From Parietaria judaica (lineage: Eukaryota; Streptophyta; Magnoliopsida; Rosales; Urticaceae): a DNA stretch of 64,000 nucleotides. This document shows positions 33,097 to 45,591 of the stretch, piece after piece (the stretch's first letter is position 1; each line of letters starts with the position of its first letter). The notes beneath the pieces are model-generated. The model was not told where the DNA came from. It ran no database searches and saw only the letters and a program-made list of their open reading frames with translations. The DNA is taken from positions 11,865,001-11,929,000 of the forward strand of contig OX940866.1 in the NCBI GenBank assembly GCA_954871525.1, read 5' to 3'. Position numbers and translations under genes: made by a program.

Positions 33097-33970
33097 TGTC
33101 AATACTTTCGACAATAACAAAAAGATAAAAAAAAAACACCAGAGGTTTTTTTAGAGAAGTTCGTCCCAATGCGGTAGTTGACTACGTCCTCTGTAACTTT
33201 ATTGATTTGAAAAATATCAACCAAAACCACAAGCCGATTCCAAGGTGATCAGAAAGGAAGATGAAAACACTCTGACAAATACAAATCTCACAGACTCTTT
33301 TCTCTCGAAGTAAATGCTTGCGTGCGTGTGATAGGGTTGTCTTCTTGCTTTTATAGGCCTTCGGTTTCTGCCCGTTGGAAGTGTACGTTGGTAGTGGCTT
33401 CGAGTTCGGAGCTTGACTTGCTGTCGAGCTGACACGTGGGCCACTTTCTAAGAGGATCGCGCAGTGGTGGACTTTGACTTGTCATCGTGGGGGTTTGAAT
33501 TTTTGTCGTGACAATCTTCCTGGTTGGGCTCTGGAGGTTTGAATCGAGGCTGTTGACTTGGTCTACTCGTGTTTTGATATTTCATTTGTCTCTGCTCGGA
33601 TCCTTTTTCGACAGTCTCTGCCCGGGACGAGCTTTGGGTTCCTTAGGCCGATTGGCCTGATCGGGCTGGGGTTTTCGCCAAGTATTGGATTTTGAGTTCT
33701 GCTCGGGTTTTTTTGCCTTTTAGAAGCTTTTCAGCTCGCATCTCTTTTGAGCATTCTCTGCTCGAGATGGGCCTTTGCCTTTTGGGATTTTTGGCTCTAA
33801 TTGAGCCTTAACAGTATTAGGTGTCTATTGGGCCTCTGGGCTATGTATCTTGCAAGCCCAACTGTATGAATACTCAATTATATTCACAACTTTGGTTTTA
33901 ATTTACATAGATCGTAAATTTAATTAATGACCTTATCATTCTGATTATGGAACGAATTTGCACATCAACA
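33097..33970 (-). repeat. LTR (3' LTR) of a Tat-type gypsy element
   Basis: It starts TGTCAATACTTTCGACAATA and ends TTGCACATCAACA. The adjoining purine tract (complement of GATAGCCCCCTAC at 33971-33983) marks the inner border of a minus-strand 3' LTR. I found no partner LTR on the right side of the element, so the borders rest on TG...CA ends and the tract. Confidence 0.7.
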
Positions 33971-34398
33971 GATAGCCCCCTACTATAAAAAATACGAAGT
34001 ATCATTTATAGTATTAAAGTTGATAAAATCATATAAAAATTCGTGATGAAAATTAATTAAATTTGCAGGATCAGAGACTTTCGTAACTTTTGCCACAAAA
34101 TCGAATTAATTGAGGGACATCAAAACTGTTTATATGCTAATATCATATTCTTCAGGGACCAAGTTGGAATTTCTTTTGAAATCGAAATGATTTTGAATTT
34201 TTTTGGGGGGAGCAGTTACGACACGTGTCGTTCTGACCGGTGTTCGAAGAAGAAGATAACCTCTTCGACTTCTGCTGACTTGGTCAGCTCGTCGTCGTGC
34301 TGACGTATCACGACTAGCGACTAGATCTCGACCGTTGGATGAGATGGGGCGCGAGAATCGAGGGAACCCTAGCCTTACGATGCGGGTCGATCTTCGAT

Positions 34399-34405
34399 TA
34401 TAAAA
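34399..34405 (+). promoter_or_regulatory. TATA box for the antisense ORF of the Tat element
   Basis: TATAAAA occurs in a good context about 400 bases upstream of the antisense ORF's ATG. It is followed about 75 bases later by a plausible leader-intron donor (GACTTCAG|GTAACC at 34479/34480). This suggests that the antisense ORF had its own promoter and a spliced leader. Confidence 0.5.
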
Positions 34406-34795
34406 GCACTCAAGTGCTCTGTTGATGGGGTCCAATCAGTCGCTTCTTCACTCTGCTCGGTACACCTCTTCGACTTCAGGTAACCACTACTTCTCTTTCT
34501 CTATTTAAGCCTCTCTTCTTCTTCTCCTTTCTTCCATTTTCGCATTCGGGAAAAAATACTGAGCTTTTTTTTGCCATTTTAGATTCTCTTCAATCCCCCC
34601 GAGCATCCAGCCGTAGGTTTCTCCAGGTTTTTTCTTTGCCTCCTTGCTTTTTAGGTATTGTTCTCATTTCCGAAATAGAAAGAGAGAAGTTTTAGGCTCT
34701 GTGGGCTCTGTTTGTGCGTGGGTTTCTGGGTTTTTGCTTTGAAGGTTTGGGTTAGTTTTTCTGGGTATTTTGGTATTTTTCTGAGTCTTAGAGAA

Positions 34796-37135
34796 ATGGC
34801 TGAGAGTAGTAAGAAGGGTAAAGCTAAGGGCCCGGTTTTGGTCTCGGAGTTTCTCCAGACCGAGTCGCCGAGGTCTCGGCTGAGGAAAGAGGATATCCCT
34901 CGGCTGAGGTCGGAATACAACATTCCCGAATCTGTCTCTCTTCGGGTCCCACATTCTGATGAGTTCGCAGACACGATCACGAATGATTGGGTCTGCATCT
35001 ATGAGCGATTTTTTAAGGATTTCGGGCTGAGGTTCCCGATCCTAAAACCCATCCTTAGGTACGTCAACCAGATGGATATTTCTCTGGCTCAGCTGAGCCC
35101 GAATTCCTATAGGATCATGCTCGCCTATTTAGTCAGGTGTAAGGAGGAGGATTGCGACCTGTCACTCTTCGATATGTTCGAAGTGTTCACGGTCAAGAAG
35201 AATTCTAGGGCCGAGGGTAGATTTTATATTTCGGTCAAGGGTCACAAGGGTGATTTCATTAAGGGCATCCCGAACAAAGATGACGGGTGGCAGGATAGGT
35301 ACTTCGTTTTCAAGCCTTGTCCGGGGTCTTTTGGTACTTGGAATTCCTATGCCAATGTTTGGGTTCACGAGATTGGTAACATTCTTTCATCTTTTGCTCG
35401 GATTTCTTTTTGCTCGAATTTTTTCTGATGTTAGCTCTTTGTGTTTTTCAGATCGGAAAGGGAAGAAAGTGAGGTGGAGACTTCTCGGGGACGAGTGGAT
35501 AGCCAAGAATGAAGTTCTATTTCTTGGGGGTGGTATCGAGTGGAAGGATCGCACTAAGGAGAGATTTATTGCTTCCGGGGTTTGGCATCGCAGACCCAAT
35601 TGCTCATTCGTCGAGTACGGTCCCGATCTGAGCGAAGAGGATAATGTCAGAGAAGAAGGTAAGCTTTTCGAGCTGGGTTTTATTTTGAGCTCGGGTAGAC
35701 ATATTTTGTTTAGGATTTTTTAGACAGGAATTTTCTTTTTGCAGATATGACTTCCGAGCCGAACTATAGGGAGTTAAGGGCTCAGCGCGCGGCTGCTAAG
35801 GTTGCCGCTAAGGGGATGGAGGCTGAGCCTCAATGAGCTGGGAAGGCCTCTGGCCGGGGCAAGGAAGTTCCCAAGGAAGGAGAGACCCGAAGGTCGGCCC
35901 CAGCTCTGCCCGCTGAGAGGCGTGAGGCGGTCTCCAGGCCGGAGGTCGCGTCAAAGCAAGTCCCGGAGGGGACTGATCTCTCTACAGCCGAACGAGAGGC
36001 TGCTCGTGCAGTCTCTGAGCGGGATTTCGTCGTCATTTCTGACGAGGTGCCTGTTTTGCTGCCGACTGGGACTCCCGAGCCCTTGGTCTGTTCTGGCTTT
36101 GCGCCGGTTGAGATCGCAAATTCTCCCGGCCAAGGAAAGCGAGTCCGCTCCGCTGAGGAGGAGGCTGCTCGAAAAAAGCCGAAGAGGGACAAACCCGCTT
36201 AGAAGGCGACTAAACCTTCTTCTGAGGTGGCTCGCCCCAGCAACACCAAGGCTTCTAGTAAGGGTCACGGCTCTGGGAAGCAAGGGGTCACTTATAAGAA
36301 GACGGTTGGTCGAAACCGGGTTCCGACCCAGGGTTCCTCCGAGCAGAGAGTTGAGAACCCTCCTCGTGAGGTCGCGTCTGCCAAGGAGGGTAGCTCGGGC
36401 TCCCAATCAGAAGTCAGGAGGACCGCTAAGGTGGCCTGGTTTGGAGACAAAGGCCTTCATGAGGCTCCCAAGGTGGCGGGGAACCTGATGAAGCAGTTGA
36501 CGGGCAAGGGAATGTCCCCTGTCCAGGATGCTGATGTCTCCCACCCTCGGGAGTACAACGCTTTGGCTTCCTTGCAAGCTAAGGTAAACCAGGTGTCACG
36601 ATCTTCCCCTTTTTGTTCTTTTTTCCTCTTTTTTTTTTTATAGAAATTATCTAATGTCCATTTCCTTTGTTGCTAGCTCGGGGCATATGCCAATGATTTG
36701 GTTCTCAAGTATGAGGGCTCGATCAAGGAGCTGAAGGACATGTTGACCGTCGCCGAGGGTGAAGAGATGAAGGCCGAACTGGCCGAGAAGAAGGAGGAGC
36801 TTGATCGGGTGAACGCCAAGCTCGAAAAGAACTCCGGGGAGCTGACCATGAAGAAGAAGGAGGTTGTCGAACTGAAGTGCCATATTGGCATCAGGGGTAA
36901 CAAAATCAAGGCCCTTTAGATCACCGAGGTGTACCTTAGAGAGAAACTCGTCAATGCCTCCACCTTGGTGTCTGAGGCTCAGGCAAACGAGAACAAGGCG
37001 ATCGGGATGCTCACCGCCTCCGATGCCGCGCTGGGCTGGGCTGAGAATAGCCTGAGGGAGCTCCGTGAGGAGTTGATCGCGCTGAAGGTGGAGCATAACT
37101 ATACCCTCGAGGCGCTGGCCCAGGCCCGGGAGTAA
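34796..37135 (+). pseudogene. Antisense ORF of the Tat element (putative gypsy-type transposon protein)
   Basis: ATG at 34796 starts MAESSKKGKAKGPVLVSEFL. The first exon holds the family core (FKDFGLRFPI, LSPNSYRIMLAYLVRCKEE, GRFYISVKGHKGDFIKGIPN, WQDRYFVFK). A probable intron ends at TTTTTCAG (35450), with coding continuing as KGKKVRWRLLGDEWIAKNEV, and a further exon begins near 35746. In-frame stops then occur at 35834 (TGA), 36200 (TAG) and about 36917 (TAG). The distal part (36660-37135) is a Glu/Lys-rich coiled coil (KAELAEKKEELDRVNAKLEK). The end at 37135 meets the end of the minus-strand integrase tail to tail. Its function is unknown; the resemblance is to the Transposase_28/putative gypsy-type proteins of Tat elements. 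Confidence 0.75.
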
Positions 37136-37149
37136 ACCTCTGCCAGTAA

Positions 37150-40100
37150 CGATATAGGGCCATTCCCAGTTAGCCCCCAATTTCCCGGAATTGGGCTCGG
37201 CGGTGTTCTGGAAGACCCGTCTGAGGACCAGTTCCCCGGTGATGAACTTGCAATGCCTAACTTTAGAATTGTAGTATCTAGCTATCGAGTTTTGATAGTT
37301 CGCAATTTGAATTAGGGCTTGTTCGCGTCGTTCGTCCTCGTGGTCAAGCTGGTCTTGTCTCATTTCGTCGTTAAGTTCTGCATTGATGGGAGCGTATTCC
37401 CTTCTGAGACTGGGGGTCTCGATCTCGGCTGGTATGACTGCTTCGATGCCTTATACCATTGAGAAATGAGTCTCCCCCGTTGCTCTTCGCGGTGTGGTCC
37501 TATATGACCATAGAACATCGATGAGTTCATCGGCCCATCGGCTTTTCTTGGTATCGAGTCTCTTCTTGATACCATCCACAATGGTTCGGTTAGAGACCTC
37601 TGCCTGGCCGTTTCCTTGTGGATATCTTGGGGTAGACGTGTTCAAGGAAATCTTCCAATTGTAGCAGAAATTCTAGAATCTATTTGACACGAATTGGGGT
37701 CCATTGTCAGCGATGATTTCCTTGGGTAATCCAAAACGACTTATGATGTTTTTCCACACGTAGTGTTCTACATCTGAGTCTTTGATGTTGGCATAGGATT
37801 CGGCTTCTAACCATTTCGAAAAATAGTCTGTTATGACTAGTAGGAATCTTTTCCCGGCTGGTGCCGGGGGGGAAAGGTCCTACTATGTCCATGGACAATT
37901 TCATGAATGGGTAGGATACCGAGACTGATGACAACTTCTCTGCCGGGCAGTGTATGGCCAGCGAATGACGCTGATATTTTTCGCATCGCTTGGCATGGGC
38001 TTCTGCGTCGGCCAACATAGTTGGCCAGAAGAAGCCCTGCCTTTTTGCTTTGTTGGAGAGCGATCTCCCGCCGGAATGGTTTCCGCATTCTCCGTCATGG
38101 ATTTCTTGTAATACGATTTTAGCTTCGGTCTTTCCTAAACACCTTAGGTAGGGGCCGGTGTAACTTCGTTTGTACAGTTTTCTACTTATCCTGGGGTTTT
38201 TCTCCTGTCAGGATATAATTCAGGATGGGGGTTCTCCAATCCTCCACGCCTGCTTGGATATTGTGGACGTATAGACTTACGCTGGGTTCGTCTAGTACTT
38301 CCACTGGTATTATCCTTTTTGCCTCGGGGTCTGAAGTGGATGCTAGTCCGGCCAGAGCATCGGCCGAAGAGTTTTCACTTCGTGGTATCTGAACTACGAC
38401 TTTGTCGAATTGGGAGATCAGGTCCTTGACCACCGCTAGGTATTTTTCCATGCGATCGTCCCTGGTGGTATACTCGCCACTGATTTGGCTAGTGATAAGT
38501 TTAGAGTCCGATTGGGCTCTAACTTTCCTGGCTCTTACTGCCTTTGCCAATTTTAACCCTGCTATCAGTGCCTCGTATTCTGTCTCGTTATTCGTGGCAT
38601 GGAACCTTAACCTAAAGGACTGTTCTATGACCTCTTCGGTCGGGGATATCAAGCGTATTCCTATTCTGGATTCGCCCCCCGTCCACTTCGAGACGCCATT
38701 CTTCATTCCCTCTTTCTCCTACTGGATCTTCCATCGGGAGCTCGATTAGGAAATCTGCTAGCACTTGGGATTTATCGCAAGTCCGAATTTTGTATTCGAT
38801 GTCGAACTCGCTTAGTTCGACTGCCCACTTGGTCAATTGTCCTGACTGATTTGGGTTGTAGAGGATAACCCTTAGGGGTTGAGTCGTCATCACCAGAATG
38901 GTGTGAGACTGGAAATATGGTTGAAGTTTTCGCGCCGAGGTTATCATAGCCAAAGCTAGTTTTTCCTTGGCGGGATACCTAGTTTCTGCGTCTTCCAGCG
39001 ACTTGCTGACGTAGAAAATCGGTTTTTGCTCACCTCTATCTTCCCTAACGATCACACCGCTAATGGCCGAGAGGGATACTGCCAGGTACAGCAACAGTGG
39101 TTCCCCCGTGATTGGTAGGGACAGTACCGGTGGTGTTGAGGTCTTGGAATGCCTTCTCGCATTCTTCGCTCCATTCAAACTTTTTGTTGCCCCTCAAGAT
39201 CCTCTAGAAGCGCAAACACTTGTCTGTGGATCTCGAGATGAACCGATTAAGAGCTGCTATTCTCCCGGTTAATCTATGCGTCTCCCGGACGGTCCTCGGA
39301 GAAGGCATGTTCAGGAGAGCTTTGATTTGATCCGGGTTGGCCTTTATTCCTCGTTGGGTTACTAAGTAGCCGAGGAACTTTCCGGATGTTACCCCGAATG
39401 TGCATTTAGCGGGGTTAAGCTTCATTTGATACTTCCCGAGTATCGCGAAGCACTCCTCCAAGTGTGACACATGATCTATAGCCTTGGCGGATTTTACGAG
39501 CATATCATCGATGCAAACCTCCATTGTTTTACTGAGCTGCTCGGCGAACATCTAGTTGACTAACCGTTGGTATGTCGCTCATGCGTTCTTGAGTCTGAAA
39601 GGCATTACTTTATAGCAGTAAATTCCCCTGTCAGTTACGAACGCGGTTTTCTCTTGGTCTTCGGGATGCATCAAGATTTGATTATATCCCGAGAATGCAT
39701 CCATAAAGGACAGCAGCTCGTGCCCGCAGGTCGCTTCCACTAAGCGATCAATGTGAGGCATAGGGAAGCTGTCCTTTGGACATGCTTTGTTCAGGTTGGT
39801 GAAGTCGATACACACTCTTGCCTTCCCGTTTTTCTTTTTGACTACTACCATTTTGGCTAGCCAATCCGGATATTTTACCTCCCGGATGAAGCCGGTTTTG
39901 AGTAGTCCCTCAACCTCATCGTTTACCGCCTTGGCCCGGTCAGGTCCCAATTTTCTCTTCTTTTGTTTCACCGGTTTGTGATTCGGGTCCACGTTGAGGC
40001 GATGGGCGGTTATGCTTGGGTCGATTCCCGGCATATCTTTGTGGGACCACGCGAAGAAGTCGTGGTTCCTTGTGAGGAACTTGATCAGCTTTTTCCTGAC

Positions 40101-40907
40101 GTCATTGTCCAAGTTGACCCCGATTCCCACTTTGTGGTAGGGATTTTGTGGGTCGATCTAGACCTGGTGCGTCATTTCCAAGTCGGGGCCTTTGTTCCCG
40201 TCGTCCCTTTCTTGAGCTGATCCTTTTTCCTCTACCGACATTAGTTGCTATTGGTCGGTTCTCGGTGCTTTTGCCCACGTCGGAGGAGTGTGAGACATCC
40301 GGAAGGACGTCATGTAGAAGATTCGGGCCTGTTTTTGGTTGCCCTTCACTTCTGCTATGGACTCGTCCGCTCTTGGGAAGCGGATGGTTTGGTGGTAGGT
40401 GGACGACACGGCCTTCATCAAATGGATCCAGGGTCTCCCGAGGATCATATTGTAGGCCGTGGGGTAGTCCAGTACTAGGAAATTTTTTATCTTTCCTATT
40501 CCACAGGCGACAATGGATAGCCTGACTGTCCCCAAGGTATCGACCGTCTCTCCATTAAAATTGGTCAGGGGGATATTCCCCCTGTTGATTTCTGTCTCAT
40601 CTACCCCCATCTTGCGTATACACGACAAGAAGATCACGTCCACTGAACTACCGTTGTCGACCAGGATTCTGTCGGTCATGTAGCCAGAGACTAGGAGGGA
40701 GATGACTTGAGCGTCATCATGAGGCCCGACCAGGGTCGACGCCTCACTGTCTTTGAAGGAGATTTCATAGTCGGGTTCTTCCCATGGGAGGGCCACGGGA
40801 CCGGCTTTTAACCTCCTCTGGTGGGCTTTGATGGAGTTGATAGAGTTCCCGTAGAACTGTGATCCTCCAACAATAGTGTAGATCCGTCCGATGGCCTCCT
40901 CGGTCAC
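37150..40907 (-). pseudogene. Tat-type pol: protease, RT, RNase H, second RNase H, integrase
   Basis: Protease region: RILVDNGSSVDVIFLS and YNMILGRPW. RT: ARVCIDFTNLNKACPKDSFP, SFMDAFSGYNQI, an altered MPFRLKNA followed by stops near 39577 and 39552, then the catalytic block VCIDDMLVKS. RNase H: KPIFYVSKSLEDAETRYPAK. Second RNase H: FHATNNETEYEALIAGLKLA and SENSSADALAGLA. Integrase: [16 protein letters not shown], then [37 protein letters not shown] and a C-terminal FITGELVLRRVF. At least six stops or frameshifts separate these blocks, so the element is dead. Confidence 0.88.
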
Positions 40908-40940
40908 CGGTTCTTTCAGATCTTCCGACTCTTGGTCGGC

Positions 40941-42759
40941 TTATTCTTCCAACATGAGGACTTTGCCTCGCTTGTTGGGAGGAGGGTTATTGCCTTTAAT
41001 CGGCTTTGTCTGCTCGGGCCTCATGCCGTTGCCCCGGTCAGCATTTGGCTGCTGGGTCTGCTCGGCGCGTTCCCCCTCCGGCCTAAAGAAGTTCAACGAT
41101 AGGTCACCAAGCTCACCCTTTAGGTATTTGTCGGCGAGACGGGCCCGTAGGACCATGCAATTTCTGGTATGGTGTCCATACCTCTGGTGGAATTTACACC
41201 AGGCGCCGAGGTCCCTGTTATTGGGCGCCATGTCACTGGTGCTCATATACAGTTCCCCTTGCTCGTCGGCTTTAGTTTCCTCCCCAGCTTCCGAGTTCAG
41301 GTTATAGACCTGGTTTTGGGGATGTGCTGTTCTCCCGGGTTGGGATACTCCATGTTGGAAATGCCCGTGCTGAGGATTGGATCCCCTGGTAGGAACGTGG
41401 TTCCTGGGGCCCTTGAAGGGGGGTGGATGCCCGTTCCTTGATTGGGATGGGTGTGCCCCGGGCCTTGGTATATTCGGGGATGACCTGAATTTTCACTTTA
41501 GGCCCTCATGTTCCTCATTGTGCTTTATCCAATTGGAAGCACGGTGGATCACGTCCTCTATCGAGGTGTACCGGTTGACCAGAATATCGGTCTTGAACCT
41601 GGAGTCGTACCATAGTCCGCTGGTTAGAGCGGCGATGGCCGTTTCGTCCGCTAGTCTGTTAATCCAGACCATTTTATCCTTGAACCTCGTCATGAAATCT
41701 CTGAGAGGCTCATTTGCCCTTTGTTCCAGGGCGTACAGGTTTGCTACAGTGGTCTCAGTTTCCATGAACATGGAAAAATGTTTGAGAAACACCATGGTCA
41801 ATTGTTCGAAATTCTCAATTGACCTTGGTTCCAATTTAGAGAACCATTCCATTGCTGCCCCCGTTAGGTTTTCAGCAAAGTATTGGCATTGCCCGACGTC
41901 CAGCTCGTGGGCATCCAGGTTTGCCCGCCCCATCACGATTCTAAATGCCCTCAGATGCACCTTTGGGTCAGTGGTCCCGTCGTATATGGGCAAGTTAATC
42001 TGTCCACCGTGCCTCAAGCGCGTGTCCGTGATAGCCGTTGAGAAAGGGGTTCTCGTCGACTCTTCGACCAAGCGCTCGATTTCGGGGGCAGCAGATACCG
42101 CACTGTGTACTCGGGAATCCACTTTGGATAGTCTCTCTCCCATCTGCCTCATGGTGCGCTTGAGGTCATCCAGCTCGGAGCTGTTCTGGGACGAAGGCTC
42201 AACTTGAGTATGCTGAGGGTATGAGCCTGCTTGCCTACCCTCTAGTCGTAGATGGTAGTTGCTTGGCCCATAAGGGGTGGAGTAGCTCGGATTCTCCGCC
42301 CGATTAGGGCTCGAGACCCGAGCTCCTGTCGGGCGGTTGCGAGATTGCTGATATGGTGTATTTTGCCCGAAATCGAGCTGGTTAGTTCCGAACATGGGAG
42401 CTCGGAACTGGGGGGGGGGGGGGTACCGATGCTCGGTGGTAACGGCAGTGCACCCATGGGCATGTCCCTCGGAAGAGGTAGCGTGCTCGGGGGCGTGCCT
42501 TTCGGAAGAGGCGGTTGGGTGGTTCTCCGGGCTCGGGGATCGTTAGGGTCCAGGAAGTCGAAGTGGACCGCATTGACCCGCTTGTGATTCCTTTGCCCAG
42601 AGGTTTGCCTGGGCTCGTTCACAGAGTAAGGCCTCCACCGGAGCTCTTCATTTTCGGCTGCCTTTTCATGGAGCTCGGTTCTCAGAGCCTGCCTTCTGCA
42701 TCCAGGTCGGGAGTTGCCTCCACCGGAGCGTCAGAGATAGGATTCTCTCCCGAACTCAT
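40941..42759 (-). pseudogene. Tat-type gag with zinc-knuckle region
   Basis: A possible original ATG at 42759 (MSSGENPISDAPVEATPDLD) runs into a stop within 26 codons. The main gag frame (42395-41493) has the retrotransposon gag domain: LPIYDGTTDPKVHLRAFRIV, FAENLTGAAMEWFSKLEPRS, FEQLTMVFLKHF, LRDFMTRFKD. A second frame carries a zinc-knuckle-like CKFHQRYGHHTRNC (41200-41160). A G-run of about 14 at 42410-42423 may itself be a source of frameshift. Confidence 0.85.
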
Positions 42760-42763
42760 CGTG

Positions 42764-44858
42764 TGTTAAGTATGACAGGGGTAACCAAGAAAAAAAAGGT
42801 CAGTAAAGGGTTCGAATACCCATTTCTCTCCCCCATCTCTTTCTTCCCGTATACCAATCTTTCTCTCTCTCATCACTAATTTTCTCTCACCTCAAAGATT
42901 CAAAGCTCTATAACTCCGTCACCGGAGCTCTGACCAACGAGATTTTGGTACCGCGGGAAAGCTCTCGAGAAGGCGAACGTGTTGATAGGCGTATGTTGGC
43001 CGGAAGTTATGTCATTTGGCCGGAATAATCGCCGGAAGGTTCGGTCTTAAAACCTTATATCTATTTCATTCCGGTTAGATTTTGAGAAAACTAACACCGG
43101 AACCAGGTTCACGAATGTTAGTAGTGTTTGTTGGAGCTGCCACCTCGCCGACGCCATCGCCGGTCGCCACCGTCGGCCGCCGCGTCATTTTCCGATCCTG
43201 GAATTTATGTAGGGGTTTTGAAGCCCTCGTCGAGGAGATCGAAAGCCCTCAATCAGAATTGTCATCGGACTCCCGGTAAGCTCGGATTTCCTTGCCCTAG
43301 TTTAAGATTTTAAGGGATCAAATTGAGTGTGTTCTGGGCCGTGATTGATGAAATTGACCTCACCATTGTGTTTAGAATAGTCAAATTAGGCTAGGAGAGG
43401 TATTATTAAATTGTCGAAATAATGCCCGTTTGCTGCCTTGTTTTGCGTGCCCGACGGGAATTCGGCCCGGGTTAAATTTCAGCGTATCGGGTTTTCAATT
43501 GACAATTTGAATTCCAATCTTAGTAATATTTGGCTTATGGATGATATCGGTGTTATAGTTGGCGCAGATAGTCGTCCTGTGGTCACCTCGAAAACCGTGC
43601 TACCCGAATCAACCGTTTTGAATAGCATATCGGATCCGAAAGTCTCTGATCATCGAACTCAAGGCCAAGACGAACCCGTATCTTCGACTAGCTAGTCGAT
43701 CGGTCAAAGTTTCCATGGATTGAGGTAGGGGCTATTACCTTTTCTCGCAATTTAAAATGAACGTAGAAACCAACGTTTTAATGAAGATTGAACCGAATAG
43801 GTTAAAATTGGAATTAATAAAATGTTGTTTTAATGAAAAGGTAATAGTTAATATCGTGATTGTCATTGCTTGATAGCGAGGCTGGATACCAGGTTTGGTT
43901 GGATCAGACTGATGCTCGTTATTATATTTATGTTTATGGTTACGTCGGTATGACGTGTGATGATATGGTACCCGCTTCGGGCGGATGATGATTATTATGA
44001 TATGGTACCCGCTTCGGGCGGATGAGCTCCTGACGAGCAGCTGGCTACTGCGCAGTAGGCCAGATATGGTTATGGATATGATTGGTGACCCAAAAGTTAA
44101 CATTTCGACCCATGGCGAACTGGCCGTCTTTGGTGGTGATTAGGATCCCGAGTCGAGGACGAGTTACGGTTAGGGACTTCTAGTCCACCTGTGCTCGTGC
44201 CTTGAGGACTCGATGAGATATAGTGGAGTAAAGGCGCGAGCTGACTCGGCATGGATCACCGAAATTATTTAACTTTTGTGGAGAATGTTTATTTATTTAT
44301 TTCATTGTTGAAAATGGATAAAATGATGACAAAATGATTTTATGATGACGTTTAATTCATTTAATTGAAATTTGACTAATAATGGTTCGGTAAAGAGAAT
44401 TGGTAAGAGATTCCCTACTGAGCGTGTGGTGCTCACCCTTTCCATATACATCTTTTTCTTTCCAGCTTCAGGTGGTGTTCAGTATCAGACTCCGGACGAG
44501 GAGTAGTTTGATTCAGTAGGTCTATGTGTTGTTTTTGCTTACCCAAAATTTTAGCGTTCGTCGTGGTGAATTTCATAATTTGAGTTGATCTTTTATTTCG
44601 GACATGTAATGGATTAAATTAAGGATATTTGTGATGGTGGTACTTTGTATTTGTCATTTTTATGGTGTTGTATAAACTGTGGTCGTTTGTGTTTGTTTTG
44701 TCGTTTTAAGTCCCATGGGCAGAAACTACATGTTTGATGACGTGGATGTTGGAAAGTCAAAGTTTATCGTTTATAAAGTGATGCCTCATTGACCGGTCAG
44801 AGTTTGAAAAGTCTTTGTTTTTGTCTTATTCTACTAACCCCCATTTAGGGGCGTTACA
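42764..44858. repeat. LTR-like sequence, possibly a solo LTR of a different gypsy family
   Basis: The right end GGGGCGTTACA (44858) looks like an LTR end and the left end may be TGTTAAGTATG at 42764. The flanking 5-mers are TCGTG and ACGTG (4 of 5). The interior has a CT-rich leader-like part (42820-42890), a GC-rich segment with GT-AG-like signals and a 27-bp tandem duplication at about 43955-44023. It carries no retroelement coding domain. The left border is a guess, because I cannot tell LTR from the Tat leader there. Confidence 0.35.
43955..44023 (+). repeat. Short tandem duplication (two copies of ~27 bp)
   Basis: GATATGGTACCCGCTTCGGG plus CGGATGA occurs twice, separated by 16 bases, and is identical in both copies. 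Confidence 0.85.
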
Positions 44859-45591
44859 ACGTGATTAAATGAAACATAACAATCCTCACTCTTTTCTCGA
44901 GCATTTTCTTGCGAAGAAAATACCAAAAGATTGCAATGAATAGATTTCAAAGCTTGCTTCTTTACCAACACTCATATCATATCAAACAAAAAAACTAAAG
45001 AAATTGGAAACAATTTTTATTTATTTATTTTTAGTTGATCGTCGTAAGACAACAACGCATAAACAAACACTCTATCATCGGGCTTACCTTGACAACAAGA
45101 ACTGGCGTTGTACAAAGGGTATTTTCGAAGAAGAAGAATTGGCGTTGGACAGAGGGTGAAGATGGATGAGTTGAACAAATGGAGGAGAAAGTATGACAGA
45201 AAAGTGAATTCTTAAATATAAACTAAAAAGGAATAAAAGAAAAATGAGAAAATTATACAAAACGACAACAAAGTATAAAATCACTGAATAATCACGCATG
45301 CTAAAATAAAAAAACTTTATGTACTTTTAAATCGGAACCGGGACAAAAGACTCAGAACACTTTCGTCCCAGAAATCGGGACGTTCCAATTCCGATTTTTA
45401 AACTTAAATTTTCAGATTTAAAAAAAAAAATCCAAAACCGAGAAAAAACCGGAAAACGGGTACAAATTTCAGCCCTAATTTTGTACTTATAAGGCAAAAA
45501 AAAAAAGAGTGAATAAAACTAATTGCCACAATTTGATAAAAGTTTTAGCTTATGCTGCAAATATCACTTGTTTAAAATAAACAAACATATT
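44859..45591. other. AT-rich intergenic sequence with a truncated hAT-like end
   Basis: The stretch 45330-45475 has GGAACCGGGAC / CCGGAAAACGGGTAC repeats and an end ATTTCAGCCCTA resembling the right end of the hAT MITEs in this window. I found no matching left end or target duplication, so it is probably a fragment. No gene is seen. Confidence 0.4.

Larger units (their letters stand above)
33097..42763 (-). mobile_element. Decayed Ty3/gypsy element of the Tat type, with an antisense ORF
   Basis: From right to left on the minus strand: gag (42759-40941), protease, RT, RNase H, a second RNase H-like domain and integrase (40907-37150), then an oppositely oriented ORF (34796-37135, plus strand) and a 3' LTR. 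A second (archaeal-type) RNase H and an extra antisense ORF between pol and the 3' LTR are recognised features of the plant Tat lineage (Retand/Ogre relatives). The 5' LTR is not found; a different LTR-like sequence abuts the gag start at about 42764. All coding parts contain stops or frameshifts. Confidence 0.82.

Noticed and set aside
40148..42769. Several plus-strand frames over 80 residues opposite Tat gag and pol
   Set aside because: Antisense shadows of recognised gag, protease and RT domains. Unlike the ORF at 34796 they show no family motifs or start context.
45330..45475. A third complete hAT MITE
   Set aside because: Only the right end and some repeats are visible; no left end or 8-bp duplication was found.
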